A stretch of 64,000 nt of DNA from assembly GCA_015179125.1 (NCBI GenBank), contig WHVA01000006.1:496001-560000 (forward strand). The letters run 5' to 3'. The position numbers and the translations under genes are program-made. This stretch comes from Gautieria morchelliformis (Eukaryota > Basidiomycota > Agaricomycetes > Gomphales > Gomphaceae). Each line of letters opens with the position of its first letter. Position 1 is the first letter of the stretch. This document shows positions 1-11,347 of this stretch, in pieces. The notes below the pieces were generated by a model that was not told where the DNA came from, ran no database searches, and was given only the letters and a program-made list of their open reading frames with translations.

Positions 1-512
1 CCAATTTCATAAGATAGGAAATGTTGAAGAAATGTGGAATATCCTCAAGATTTCCAGTAGATTTCCACAATCAGGAAATCTTGCCATGCCTCCAGTGAGT
101 GTTAGTCTGGGTGGCTAAGTAGAAAAGCAACTATTTAACTGAGAATTAATACACTAAGTAAGTGTAATAACCCTAGGAGGTTGTTCGGAAACTATAAGAA
201 GTATCAAACTCTAATATCTCCTTAAGATCGTTTAAATACTTGAACTCTATTCTAAACATAATTTGGATTTTAAAACTTTGGGAATTTTTAAAACCTATTT
301 GTACATCATGAAACAAAGCTTCTTTTAAGAGCTGAATAGATTATGAAACACTGTGGTGAGTTAGAACCTTAAGAATTTTAAAAGGTATACTCCCTTAGAT
401 AGTACATTTCATACACATGTATGTCATTGACACCTTCAAATACATATGTGTTACTTCAGAATGGGTGAGTTACCTAGAAGATATTTCTATTTGATTCAAC
501 ATACTAAGAATA
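1..512. other. AT-rich flank with an LTR-B scrap
   Basis: No gene is visible. Positions about 95-178 match the reverse complement of the middle of LTR-B (compare 35270-35350). The rest is AT-rich sequence that I cannot assign. Confidence 0.6.
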
Positions 513-1292
513 CCGTCATGACCCATTTATTTCCCTTACCCAGCTATCCCTACATTCCCTTTCACCATTCCTCCTGTATGTTCGCTTGAGTTCACCCTTC
601 CCTTCCACCACTCCTCGTCTATGTTCACTCCATTCGCTCTTCACCGCATTCACGGAACGACCATTCGCTACTCGCATTATTCGCCAGTAGGCACGCCATC
701 AAACATGATCGTCACCCTCTACCCAGCATGATGGTTCATCACTAGCCCCATCATCTTCCCGATCTAACCGCTTTAGGTGTTCGTATGGCCGGAATGCATT
801 CGTGGGACGTCCCACCCGTAGGTCATGTGGGATCAACCCAGCAGATGAAGAGTCCGTGCAGGGTGGCGTATATGCAGGTCCCAAGGCGTGTTTTCGTACA
901 TAAGTACCTTCGTCCCCTTTCCTCCCTGTCATTTCATGTTCGCACTCCTCTTTCATTCTATTGTATCTGTGTTTCATCTATTTGTATCATGACTGCGCAC
1001 CCCTATCCAACCCTGACTTCAGATGGCCTCTGTCCTATTCGCTGATATCATACGAGCATTCAATATAAGTAGGTTCCATTCGCATGTATATTCCCCAGTT
1101 CAATTATCATATATCTATCTTGTGCAAAACTTGACTTCACTGTGACCATTGTCTTGAGCCCTCTCCTCTAGATTTCTATCTTCGACCAGAGGAAGACTTA
1201 AGCACCACTGTGAGTTTTCATAGTTCACCTTCGTTACCTTAGCCTTCGAACTATTATCTGTGCTGTTGGCGAAGGGCTCTGAAGGAGCACCG
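513..1292 (-). repeat. LTR-A copy, reverse, truncated
   Basis: The stretch begins GTCATGACCC and matches the reverse orientation of the complete LTR-A copies at 9438-10652 and 33764-34953. It stops inside the LTR at the GAAGGAGCACC stretch, so the other terminus is missing. It belongs to the shorter LTR-A form. The small frames open in it on both strands are not genes. Confidence 0.8.
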
Positions 1293-1713
1293 ATTCCATG
1301 CTCCCACGTATGATGGTCGCTATGGCCTGCAGGATGATTTCCCCTCCAGCTATCTTTGACAGTATTCCCGAACTCCACACTGCCTCGATGCTTTCTCCAC
1401 CGTCAGTTCCTGGTTTGCATTTGTCCCTGCCATCCTTGGGCAATGTGGTGATTGGACCTCTCTCTCACATCCCGGTCCTTCCACCAGATGTCACTTCTTT
1501 GCCTGCTCCTATTCCAAACCTTTCTGGTTATGAACAGACGTTCAACGTGGATGGCGAACCATTACTTCTCTCAGCCAAGCCTATTGAGAATCACTCCTCT
1601 GAGTCCTCCATATTGCTTCCTAATACTCTCATCCATCATTTTCAGCCACGGGAGAAAGCATAATAGAAACCGAACCTATTTGATCAAAAACAGTGCCCGT
1701 TCCAAACCACTGT
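1293..1713 (+). mobile_element. gypsy-A copy 1, segment 1 (upstream of RT)
   Basis: A proline- and serine-rich open stretch in plus orientation starts right where LTR-A is cut. It runs to the ACTGT target site of the next insertion and is collinear with the gypsy-A sequence that resumes after 3164. I read it as the protease-proximal part of a Ty3/gypsy polyprotein. It is old and broken. Its assignment rests on collinearity, because no diagnostic motif is present. Confidence 0.55.
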
Positions 1714-3159
1714 TGTTTTGGAACCCGTTGAACTAAACGTAAAACTGTGGTGTTAAACACAATTCTAAAGTTCAATCAGAGATTTGACTTTACAAGCACA
1801 CGCAAGCTTCGAAACTATTTTAACGGAGAACCCAATTAAGAAATTATACTCCAGTGAACAATCAGAATCAGTATTGGTTCAGGAAGTGTAGCAATAGAGA
1901 TTTAACTGGACACGTGTAGTTCTCAGATTGTGCAATACTTTGTGAGGTCAAAGAATGTTATTAGGCGTCCAAGGGTCCAGATACTTTAAGGGGGAAAGCT
2001 ACCTAGAGTCTTAGGACCGCGGGTCGAGTGAATTAAAGACAACAATAATCCCCAAGACGTGAAAAGATAGTTCTGCACTTGAACTCTTCTTCAGTTCAAG
2101 TATGTCACTATTCTTGTGGCTTTTCTGGTTTTCCAACTCAACAAACGTAGGATATTAACTCACTTACCCTGAGTTAGGTTAATATCTGCAGTGTGTTGAT
2201 TGATCAAGAAAGATCAATTACTCAAAAGGCTATTAACCCACTTAACTCAGAGTTAAGTTAATAATCTATTGCGTGAATTGAATAACTAATAACCAAGTCT
2301 ATTAGATCACTGCTCAGAGTGGCGTCTAATGGTACAGGATTACTAATCAGTTACTCTTAGTAATGTTGCTGTTCGCAGCACGATTAGTCAGAGCCTGCTG
2401 CAATTAAAATAGAGCACTCTTGTACTTCTCAGAGCCAATCAGAGTTGCTGCAATCTTAGACTGTAGCCAAGTCAGTGAGCCAGTACTTCGGTACAAAGCT
2501 GTGTTGAAGTCACACTTCAGTTACTCAAGGTATGAGTGGTTTGGTTGAAAGATGATTGATTGCTTCACTGCTAAAACTGCAGGCTATTTATACTGCATCT
2601 ATCTAGCTTATGTAACTACTGCCAGGAACCTTGTAGAGGCTTCTACTACTGTGAAGAACCTTGTGGAAGCTTAGAGAAGCATCAGGAAAGGTTTGGAAAC
2701 TATTGGAAGGCTGTGGAAGGTTCTATTGCTATATTGGGTTAAAGTCACAGCTCTGTGACAGTAAAGCTAAGAGTATGTAAGAAACTCCCATGCTCATGTG
2801 ATTATCATATGACGAAGGAAAGTCATGTGACTTCAAGCTGGATTGAGGTCATGTGACTGTGTCATGTGATAGTCAGGTGATAGTCAGGTGACTGCAGATA
2901 ATCAGGTGACTTTGAGGTCAGGTGATTGTCAGGTGACTGTGGATGATCAGGTGACTTTGAGCTGTTTTGAGGTCATGTGATAGTCATGTGACCATGGGGG
3001 ATTCTTAGCTAAACTATCAAGAGATTGTTGTATCTTGTGGACCCAATGTGAGTGTAGCATAGAAATATTAATACAACCTTCCTTGAGGACATTTGAAACT
3101 AATTAACTACCTAGTAAATGTTCATAAATAGGTAGCTACTTTGTGGACGATCCCTAACA
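1714..3159 (-). repeat. Solo LTR-B, reverse, TSD ACTGT
   Basis: A 1446-bp LTR starts TGTTTTGGAACCC and ends CCCTAACA. It is flanked on both sides by ACTGT (1709-1713 and 3160-3164). No internal region accompanies it, so it is a solo LTR left by recombination. It is inserted in gypsy-A copy 1. Compared with other LTR-B copies it is diverged and carries an unusual motif cluster near its far end. Confidence 0.85.
2790..3000. promoter_or_regulatory. Dense CANNTG (E-box-like) cluster in LTR-B
   Basis: About a dozen copies of CATGTGA or CAGGTGA, most preceded by GT or T, occur in roughly 200 bp of the LTR. All fit the CANNTG core bound by bHLH factors. A role as an LTR enhancer is inference. Simple tandem drift of a short unit could also produce the pattern. 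Confidence 0.45.
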
Positions 3160-3164
3160 ACTGT

Positions 3165-3528
3165 ACACCACATATAGAATCGCTAGCCGATGACCACCTC
3201 CCATTCTATTCTTCACCTCCTGATCCACCCCCAACACGAAGGACAACACCGCATATAAGCCTAATCAGTGTGGGCGCCTTCGAGCTAATCATGAAACTCG
3301 GCGAAGAAGAAACCTTCATGTTAAACATGCACCCCATCCCCGCGACTACACTTCTTCATGAAAACCCCCTACCGAAGGACGAGTTAGAGATGTTCAGAAC
3401 TGTGGTACCAGAGGAGTACCACAACTTCTTCGATATCCTCTTGCATGCTAAAGCCAAGGACTTACCCCAACATCACCCTTATGACCACACCATCGAGATT
3501 GAGAACGATGGCACACCACCTCATGGTC
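3165..3528 (+). mobile_element. gypsy-A copy 1, segment 2 (PR to RT linker)
   Basis: This encodes the region just before reverse transcriptase. The motif PEEYHNFFDI is followed by an HHPYDHTIEIE stretch, typical of the entry into RT in fungal Ty3/gypsy elements. It ends at TGGTC (3524-3528), the target site of the 13-kb insertion. The sequence resumes after the second TGGTC at 16592-16596. Confidence 0.85.
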
Positions 3529-4918
3529 TGTGTGGGAACCGTTGCTAATGAAAAGCCTCATGAAAAAAGGATTAAAATCGCTTTAAAACCTTTTTTTCCC
3601 AGCTGATAGTAGCTAATATATGTAGCTATTGTTGGGAGAACTCTATTCAAATATTCCTTGAATTTCCTCTTATTTTTTCGCCATTTAACTTGGCTTCCCT
3701 GGCTCAAAAACTCCTTATTCTGTCAGGCAGAGTTATGAACCCATGCACGTCCACAACTCTGCCACAGCCGCTCAGTTTCAAACTCCGACCTGAGCTTCCT
3801 ACGAACCATGAACTCGGAGTTGCAGGCACTCAAGCACCTACAACTCTGGTACCTTGGCTCACTCAAACTCAGCCACTGAGACTGAATGTGTCCGCTACCG
3901 CTTACACAAGCCTGTGCAAGGCTGCATATAAAGTCACACAAAGACGTACAAAGCCAAAACTAGGGTGCAGGTTTGATAAAGCCTATTGGATGAATGGATC
4001 CTCCAAACGCAACGCTACGACACCAAATAGGCCCCTTGATGTCATAGCGGCTGTGTAGGGCTGTGCAGGGCAGTGCAAGGCTGTGAAAGGCTGTGCAAAC
4101 CAGGGAAGGTGATTGGCTATCTATTTCCAATTTCTTTGCACAAACATGCCGCAATAGTTACGAAGGTGTGTTTCAGCAGTGCAAATATTTACTTATGACA
4201 TCACTCGCCTAATAGATAGAAGAACCCCATTTTATGTAATCCTGTCTATTTTACAATATAAAAGGAGGCCATTCTGACCTCCTTGAATCATCATTCTAGC
4301 AATCTAACATCTTCTATCCATGTGACCTCATGTGACTTGCATCTTACTAAGCTGCTAATCCCAGCTAGGGTTATTCACTTACTTTAGTGTCTAATTCCTT
4401 GTTAAGTAGTTACTTTTCTGCTTAGCCACCTAGACTAATCCTCCAGGTGTAATTCTACAGAGTGAGTCTGTCAATTGATAGTCTTGCCATTCGCACTCCA
4501 ATACCCGAGACGATCTGATCAGTTGATTTTCCTGATTAGGGACTTTCACAAGTCACTTCTAAAAACTCGTTCATCCCTCGTTTTATTGCTGTGCGCTGGT
4601 AGATTATCAGGGCAGTCCATTTATAAACTCGCCTGCTAAGTACATTCCTTTATATTTTGGAATACGCTTGGACCCTGATAGTGTCCTTGAACCTACAGTC
4701 TTTTAGTTTATTGTTCAGTGCTGCTAAGAAACGCATTGCCTTCCATCCGTATTAACTTGGACTAGTTTTTACGTGGATTGCAACCAAGGTACAAATATTA
4801 AATTATTTCCGGAGTTGTGCTGCAGCATTGTTTAATATTCTTTGAGTCTCATAAACGACACGTTCTGATAGATTGAAGTGTTAGCAATAACACCAAAGTC
4901 TTGAAGGGTTCCAAAACA
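3529..4918 (+). repeat. LTR-B, forward, left end of the composite block
   Basis: A 1390-bp LTR starts TGTGTGGGAACC and ends GGTTCCAAAACA. It contains the ATATAAAAGGAGGCC segment shared by all LTR-B copies (4254-4270), a plausible TATA-type core promoter. It carries many CAGCCTTGCAC-like short repeats around 4050-4095. Confidence 0.85.
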
Positions 4919-4960
4919 CCATCCCTGATCCGACTTCGCTTCGCGCTGTAGGCACTGCCC

Positions 4961-5991
4961 TGTCAAGATTGGTTTTTAGGCGTTAATATCGTGTATTAGT
5001 GAACACAGCAAATGCCCGAATAACTTGTGCGAATAAGTATGCCGTTCGGCGAATAAGTGAACCGATGAATGTTCACGAAACAAGAGGGTTGCCCGAATGG
5101 GGCTCGCCCTATCTACAGTCGTAGCGAAATAGCTTGCAGCACTTGACGACGTAACGTGCAAGATATCGCGGAAGGGCTGTCTGAGTTTCGACGGTCCCTT
5201 TGCTGGCGAAGGTGCTCCTTCAGAGCCCTTCGCCAACAGCACAGAAAGTAGTTCGAAGGCTAAGGTAACAAAGATGAAGTATGAGAACTCACCAGTGATG
5301 CCTAGGTCCTTGGCTGGTTGAAGATAGAAATCTTCAAGGGGAGGCTCAAGACGATGATCACAGCGAGGTCAAGTTTGCACAAGATGGACGACGTATGATA
5401 ATTGAACTGGGGAATATACATGCGAATGGAAACTACTTATATTGAATGCTCGTAAGGTATCGGCGAATAGGAAAGAGGCCGTCACAAGTCAGGGTTGGAT
5501 AGGGGTGCGCAGTCATGATACTAGGTAGATGGAATAAACATACAATAGAGTGAGGGGAGAATGCGAACATGAAACGACGGAGAGTAAAGGGAGCGAAGGC
5601 ACTTATGGACAAAACCATGTCTTGGGACCCGCATCCATGCTACCCTGCACGGGCTCTTCGTTTACTGGGTTGATCCAGCACGGCCTATGGAAGAGACGTC
5701 CTGCGATCACACTTTGACCATACGAACACCCAATGGGGTTGGATTAAGAAGATGATGGGGTTAATGATGAACCATCATTCCGGGTGAATGGTATCGATCA
5801 TATTCGATGGCGTGCCTGCTGATGAAATGTGCGAGCAGCGAATAGCGGTTCGGAGAATGGGGCGAACAGCGGGTAGGGTGGACGTAGAGGGGAAGCGGTT
5901 GGTAGGTGCGACGAACTCTGGCGAAGATGTTAGGGAGTGACGAGGGGGAACATAGAGGTAGTGCGGTAGGAGAAATAAACCGGTCATGACA
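4961..5991 (+). repeat. Solo LTR-A (short form), TSD TGCCC
   Basis: It starts TGTCAAGATTGG and ends CGGTCATGACA. TGCCC flanks both sides (4956-4960 and 5992-5996). At 1031 bp it lacks about 245 bp found at the end of the 25114-26389 copy. It interrupts the gypsy-A-type pol fragment that resumes at 5992. Confidence 0.9.
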
Positions 5992-7741
5992 TGCCCCAGC
6001 CCCGACTACACTCCTCCACGAGAAACCCCTACCGAAAGACGAGTTAGAGATGTTCAAGGCTGTGGTACCAGAGGAGTACCATGACTTCTTCGATATCTTT
6101 TCACCTGCTAAATCCAAAGCCTTTCCCCCACATCATCCCTATGACCACACCATCGAAATCGAGAATGATGGCACACCACCTCATGGTCCCATATACCCAC
6201 TCTCGAACAGCGAATTAGAAGCGCTCCGCGAGTATCTCAACGACATGCTTGGCAAGGGATTTATCCGCTCCTCCTAATCACCTGGTGGCGCCCCTGTTGT
6301 GTTCGCGAAGAAGAAGGATGGCACACTGCAAATGTGTGTGGACTATCGAGGGCTAAATCGTATCATGCGAAAGAACAAGTATCCTATCCCACTGATTCTG
6401 AGCCTTATGGACCAACTCAAAAGTGCGAAGGTCTATACCAAATTCGACCTTCGTGCCGGGTTCAATAATGTTCGGATTGCCTCTGGCCAAGAGTGGAAGA
6501 CAGCCTTCCGAACTTGATATGGGTCCTTCGAATATCTCGTCATGCTGTTCGGGTTAACGAACGCTCCGGCGACATTCCAGCACTTCATGAATGATATCTT
6601 CCAAGACATGGCTGATGTCTTCATTGTAGTCTACCTCGACGACATCCTTATCTTTTCCAAGAATAAGAAGGATCACTTAGAGCATGTCCGAATGGTCCTC
6701 GCCCGTCTTCGGAAGCACAACCTGTTCATAAAGCCAGAGAAGTGCCTTTTCCATTCGAACTGGGTTGAGTTTCTCGGATTCATCATCTCTCCTGCTGGGG
6801 TCTCCATGGACATCGAAAAGACAGCTGCAATCACAAAGTGGCCTGTACCGACGAACGTTCGTGAAGTCCAATCATTCCTAGGCTTTGCGAACTTCTACAG
6901 AAGATTCATCATTTCATTCTCAGACATTGTACCACTCACTCGCTTGACCAGAAAGGATACTCCATTCGCCTGGGACGCGAAACAGCAGGAGGCTTTCGAA
7001 GCACTCAAAGCCGCATTCTCACAGGCCCCAGTCCTCATCCACTTCGACCCGAGTAACCCGATTGTCATAGAAACAGATGCCTCCGACTACGCCATTGCCG
7101 CCATCATCTCCCAGATCACCCCCTCCGATGGTGATATCCACCCGATCGCCTTCTATTCACAAGGGATGGCACCTGCCGAAATGAACTATGAGATCTATGA
7201 CAAGGAGCTGCTCGCCATCTTTTGTGCCTTCAAGCAATGGCGAAACTACCTCGAAGGGGCATCCCACATCATCCTTATCTTCTCTGACCACAAGAACCTT
7301 GAGTACTTCGCGACTACAAAGCAGCTGACCCGACGACAGGTTCGATGGTCCGAACACCTGTCAGGGTTTAACTACATCATTCGCTACCGAGCTGGGTGAC
7401 TTGGCACAAAGCCGGATGCATTGACCCGTCAGGGCGATGTGTACCCTAAAGGGGGGGATGGTGCTTACGCATTGGCGAATCCCCACAACTTCCAGTCGAT
7501 GTTTAAAACCGGGCAACTCATTCGCGCCATCATCCTTGACTCTGCATCACTGTTGACATCCATCCAACAGGGCCAGTTGACTGATCCCTTGTCCTCAGCC
7601 CACATCACCCATCTTCAGTCTCAGTCCATGGTGGTCCCACTTCCGAACGCGAAGCCAGACCCTTGGGCATTTGGAGAAGATGGCAAAATGCTGTTATACA
7701 AACAGCGAACGTATGTCCCTGATCATAATGATATTCTCTTG
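5992..7741 (+). mobile_element. gypsy-A copy 2: RT and RNase H region
   Basis: This is Ty3/gypsy pol in plus orientation. RT shows the [20 protein letters not shown] block and the YLDDILIFS catalytic box. It continues through the connection and RNase H regions ([33 protein letters not shown]) and stops before integrase, where the MITE begins. It is broken, with a few interruptions. It is close to copy 1 but distinct from it, and much closer to copy 1 than to gypsy-D. Confidence 0.92.
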
Positions 7742-8306
7742 GGAGGATGTTTATAAATGTCATATATATGTATATATAGCTTAGCTCATCTATATTTCAT
7801 AAATATATCAAAATTGTTGCCAGCACCTGTAAGGCATGCTTAATCCTAGCCCCAAAGTTCTTTCTCACAGTCTGCTGCTCCCCCAGGAAAGGGTGTATAC
7901 CCCATTGTCTAAACATCAATAGTTACATATCTTTGTACTATACATGCATATTATTTTAAACATACCTTCTAATCAGATCTCTCAACCATATATAATAATA
8001 TAGTACAGGTATTGTCCATACTTGCTTCTTTATTCTGTGATTGTACATCTAACATGTTTCATGTATACTTTTAATATATAGTCATCCACATCCTCTCTGA
8101 AATTGCTCTGTTATATCAATACACACCATGCTTTAGCACATACAACCATATTTTTAAAATATCAGAACATTCAAAAAAATTTAGGATGTCCACAATATAC
8201 AAGTTGCTCAAAATGATGGATTATGAATGTGGTTAGGGTTGATATTTTAAAAGATATCTAATATATCCTAGAAGAATATACATTGTTGTCAATGTGAACA
8301 TCCTCC
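7742..8306. mobile_element. Harbinger-like MITE, copy M1
   Basis: This 565-bp AT-rich element has terminal inverted repeats GGAGGATGTT and AACATCCTCC. An inverted, nearly full-length copy lies at 36493-37064. It encodes nothing. Its right end coincides with the stop codon of the chromodomain-transposase gene, and I see no matching 3-bp flanks here. At least one flank has therefore been rearranged. Confidence 0.85.
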
Positions 8307-10918
8307 TAGTAGTGTCTATCCTTCTTCTTTTGACGTCTAATGTAGTCCTGTATACACTGCGTTGTATCAAAATCTTCCTCCCTTACCCAAGTGTGATCTT
8401 CATAGTTTTTCCATTGAACTAAGTATTCTTTTCTCTTTCCTTTTGTCCTATGATCTACTATTTTGTTCACTTCATATGTATCTTCAATATCTTGGTCAGA
8501 TTCATTTGTATCTGTACCTGCTAATAATCGTGCTTGATACTTAGACATTTTCTTTTAGACATTTTCTTTGCATCCTCTGTAATATCCTTTAGAGTTGAGA
8601 TTCTCAGTGACTCAAAGTCGAGGGTATCAGTTGATGGATAGTCAAAATGGTTCTCCATCCATGACATATGATTAGGTTGTGCTTGGAGCTCTCCTAATTT
8701 AACAAACCGTTTGATATTAAGCAGCAAGCATGCTAATCTAAACTGCAAAGAGAATATCTTAGGATTTGATGTTTGGACAGGCTTCTGATTATTTAACTTC
8801 TTAAATGTCATTCCTAACTCTCCAAATAAGCTTTCTATCTTTGATCTGAAACTACCAAATCTTTCATTGTAGCGCTTCTCCATATCTGATAGTTCAGCAT
8901 TCTTCTGCTTCCGAATTGGATGGCAGAAATTCATTTCTTTCAATCTACCTTGCTTTACTACTTGTTTCACAAATAATGTATAGCCTCCATCAAGAGCCAT
9001 ATGATCTGCCTTATCCATCTTATCTCTTAAGTTCATTTCTGTGAACATTGCTCCATCAGAGTGGCTACATGGCAATGAATCAGAAACAAACAAAGCCATC
9101 TCATGAAAATCCATAATTACTTGAGTTCTCATTCCAGATTTTCTGTGTTTATGTGACCATTGTACTTTAGATGATCTTCCTATTTCTGTTCCTCTTGTGT
9201 CATGACCATCAAGGAATAAAGTTATTGTGTTGAATAGTTCTTCCTTATTATTATCCTTTGCAGATAATATTCTAATCCTTATGTTGGAAAACATATGAGC
9301 CAACAAATCAATGATTTTGTCATTTAAGTCATTATTAAGGTCCTTTTAATGTCCAAAAAAACTCTGATGGATCGCATGAAAAGTACTCCCAGGTATAAAT
9401 CTGTTCATATCATCAAATGTACAACCTTCAAGCATATTGTCATGACGCGTTTATTTCTCATATTCAGGTGCTCTGTCCTACCATTTGTCACTCCAACTCC
9501 GTGTTCGTTCCAATCGCCATTGTCATGTTCGGCAACCAATTCTCGCTGTTCGCAACAATGACCATGGTTATGCCGTCAACAAGCGATCGATGTCCTTGGA
9601 CTAACTTAGCAGTCATTGTTGGGCCTATCACCTCCTCTGCTCGACCCTCTTCCGATGGTGTTCTGACAATCGGATTGTCATGACCTATGTATTTCCTGCA
9701 CCTTGTTACCCCCATTCCCTCGTTCGCTACTCCTCCTCCGTGTTCGCTCGGCTTCGCCCCTCCCTTCCACGCCTCCTCTATGTTCTCTCCGTTCACCCTT
9801 CGCCGCATTTTGCCGAACCGCTATTCGCTGCTCGCGCATTTCGCCAACAAGGCACGCCATCAAACATGATCGATACCATTTACCCAGTGTAATGATTCAT
9901 CACTAACCCCATCATCTTCTTAAATCCAACCCCTTTGGGTTTTCGTATGGCCAAAGTATGTTCGTGGAGCGTTCCTTCCGTAGGTCGTGTGGGATCGACC
10001 CAGTGGACGAAGAGTCGGTGCAGGGTGACATGTATGCGGGTCCCAAGACATGGTTTCGTACATAAGTACCTTCGCCACCTTTACTCTCCATCGTTTCATG
10101 TTCACACCCCTATCCAACCCTGACTCATGACGGCCTCTTTCCTATTCGCTGATACCGTACAAGCATTAGATATAAGTAGTTTACATTCGCATGTATATTC
10201 CCCAGTTCAATTATCATACGTCGTCCATCTTGTGCAAACTTGACCTCGCTGTGACCATAGTCTCAAGCCTCCCCTTGAAGATTTCTATCTTCAACCAGCC
10301 AAGGACTTAGGCATCACTGGTGAGTTCTCATACTTCATTTTCGTTACCTTAGCCTTCGAACCATTTTCTGTGCTGTTGGCGAAGGGCTCCGACGGAGCAC
10401 CTTCACCAGCGAAGGGATTGTCAAGACTTAGACAGCCCTTCCGTGAGACCTTGCCCGTTACATTGTCAAGAGTCACAGGCTATTTCGCTACGACTGTAGA
10501 TAGGGTGAGCCCCGTTTTAGCAAACCCTCTTATCTTGTGAACATTCATTGGTTCACCTATTCACCGAACGGCATACTTATTCGCACAAGTTAATCGGGCA
10601 TTCGCTGTGTTCACTAATACACGATATTAATGCTTGAAAACCAATCTTGACACAGATGATAGAGTATTAATAGTCCCTTCTCTACATTTTGATATGGACC
10701 TGGATGGTGCTTGAATGGAAACAACACTACTAGGAGGAAAAACACTGGTATTGGTCCAAGCTACTCTAATACTCTTTTCTTGACGAGATCTATTTCAGAA
10801 ACAGGTTTTAGTCCTGATCTATGAAATTTAGTTGGCTTCAACAAAGGCCATTTTTCATCAAGAAACCCCCAATGTCATTCATCAACATTTGATATTCTTC
10901 AAGGAGTGACTCGTTCAT
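8306..10918 (-). CDS. DDE transposase (Harbinger/DDE_Tnp_4-like) with C-terminal chromodomain, disrupted
   Basis: The main open stretch (8521-9306, 261 residues) shows a DDE_4-type nuclease core: FLDGHD with D33, ALDGGYTLF with D106, and FRSKIESLFG with E158. The frame beside it (8306-8548) encodes a chromodomain: an EVNKIVDHR strand, then YLVQWKNYEDHTWVREEDF with the usual aromatic positions, then a basic tail. A tandem 14-bp duplication near 8540-8567 (unit AAGAAAATGTCTAA on the minus strand) separates the two frames. Counting one unit puts nuclease and chromodomain in a single polypeptide. Upstream there is an in-frame stop near 9348, and a reverse LTR-A copy splits the N-terminal part, which resumes at 10653-10918. 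I expect a cut-and-paste transposase targeted by chromatin marks. The N-terminal limit is uncertain. Confidence 0.75.
9438..10652 (-). repeat. LTR-A, reverse, inside the transposase gene
   Basis: The 1215-bp LTR starts TGTCATGACGCG and ends CCAATCTTGACA. It is flanked by CATAT on the left and CAGAT on the right, a 5-bp target duplication with one later change. It is a solo LTR of the long form. Confidence 0.88.
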
Positions 10919-11347
10919 TATAAAGGAAAGTTCTCAGCTACAACTATGAGTTGGCAAAAGGAGTGTTGTATAGTTGAGTTCGTTGATAAGACGACGACTT
11001 TATATATTTCGATTTTATATTGCATTCACTATTCAACTCTCTAAATAAAACCATAAACAACATAAAGGGAATATAGAATTTTACTGGAATTATATTCTCA
11101 ACTACTGGTCTAGATTACCTTCCACAATAACTGATGACATATACACTAACAGATGGAGATAAATCAATCAAACCAAACTTTGTAGTTAGCAAGCATGATT
11201 ATAATAACAGTCTTTGTGATGATATGTAATTTAAACAACAGTGCTAGCAATGACAAGGACCTAGTTGACAATTTAATTATAAAACCAGATTAGATGAGTC
11301 AGTATTGAAAATTGATTCTGTGAAATTGTAAATTGGGTCTAGTAGCC
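10919..11347. other. AT-rich spacer between divergent genes
   Basis: This lies between the start of the minus-strand transposase and the plus-strand repeat protein. It is very AT-rich, with several TATA-like runs (TTTATATATTTC near 10991). No open frame of note was seen. It may be a shared bidirectional promoter. Confidence 0.4.
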
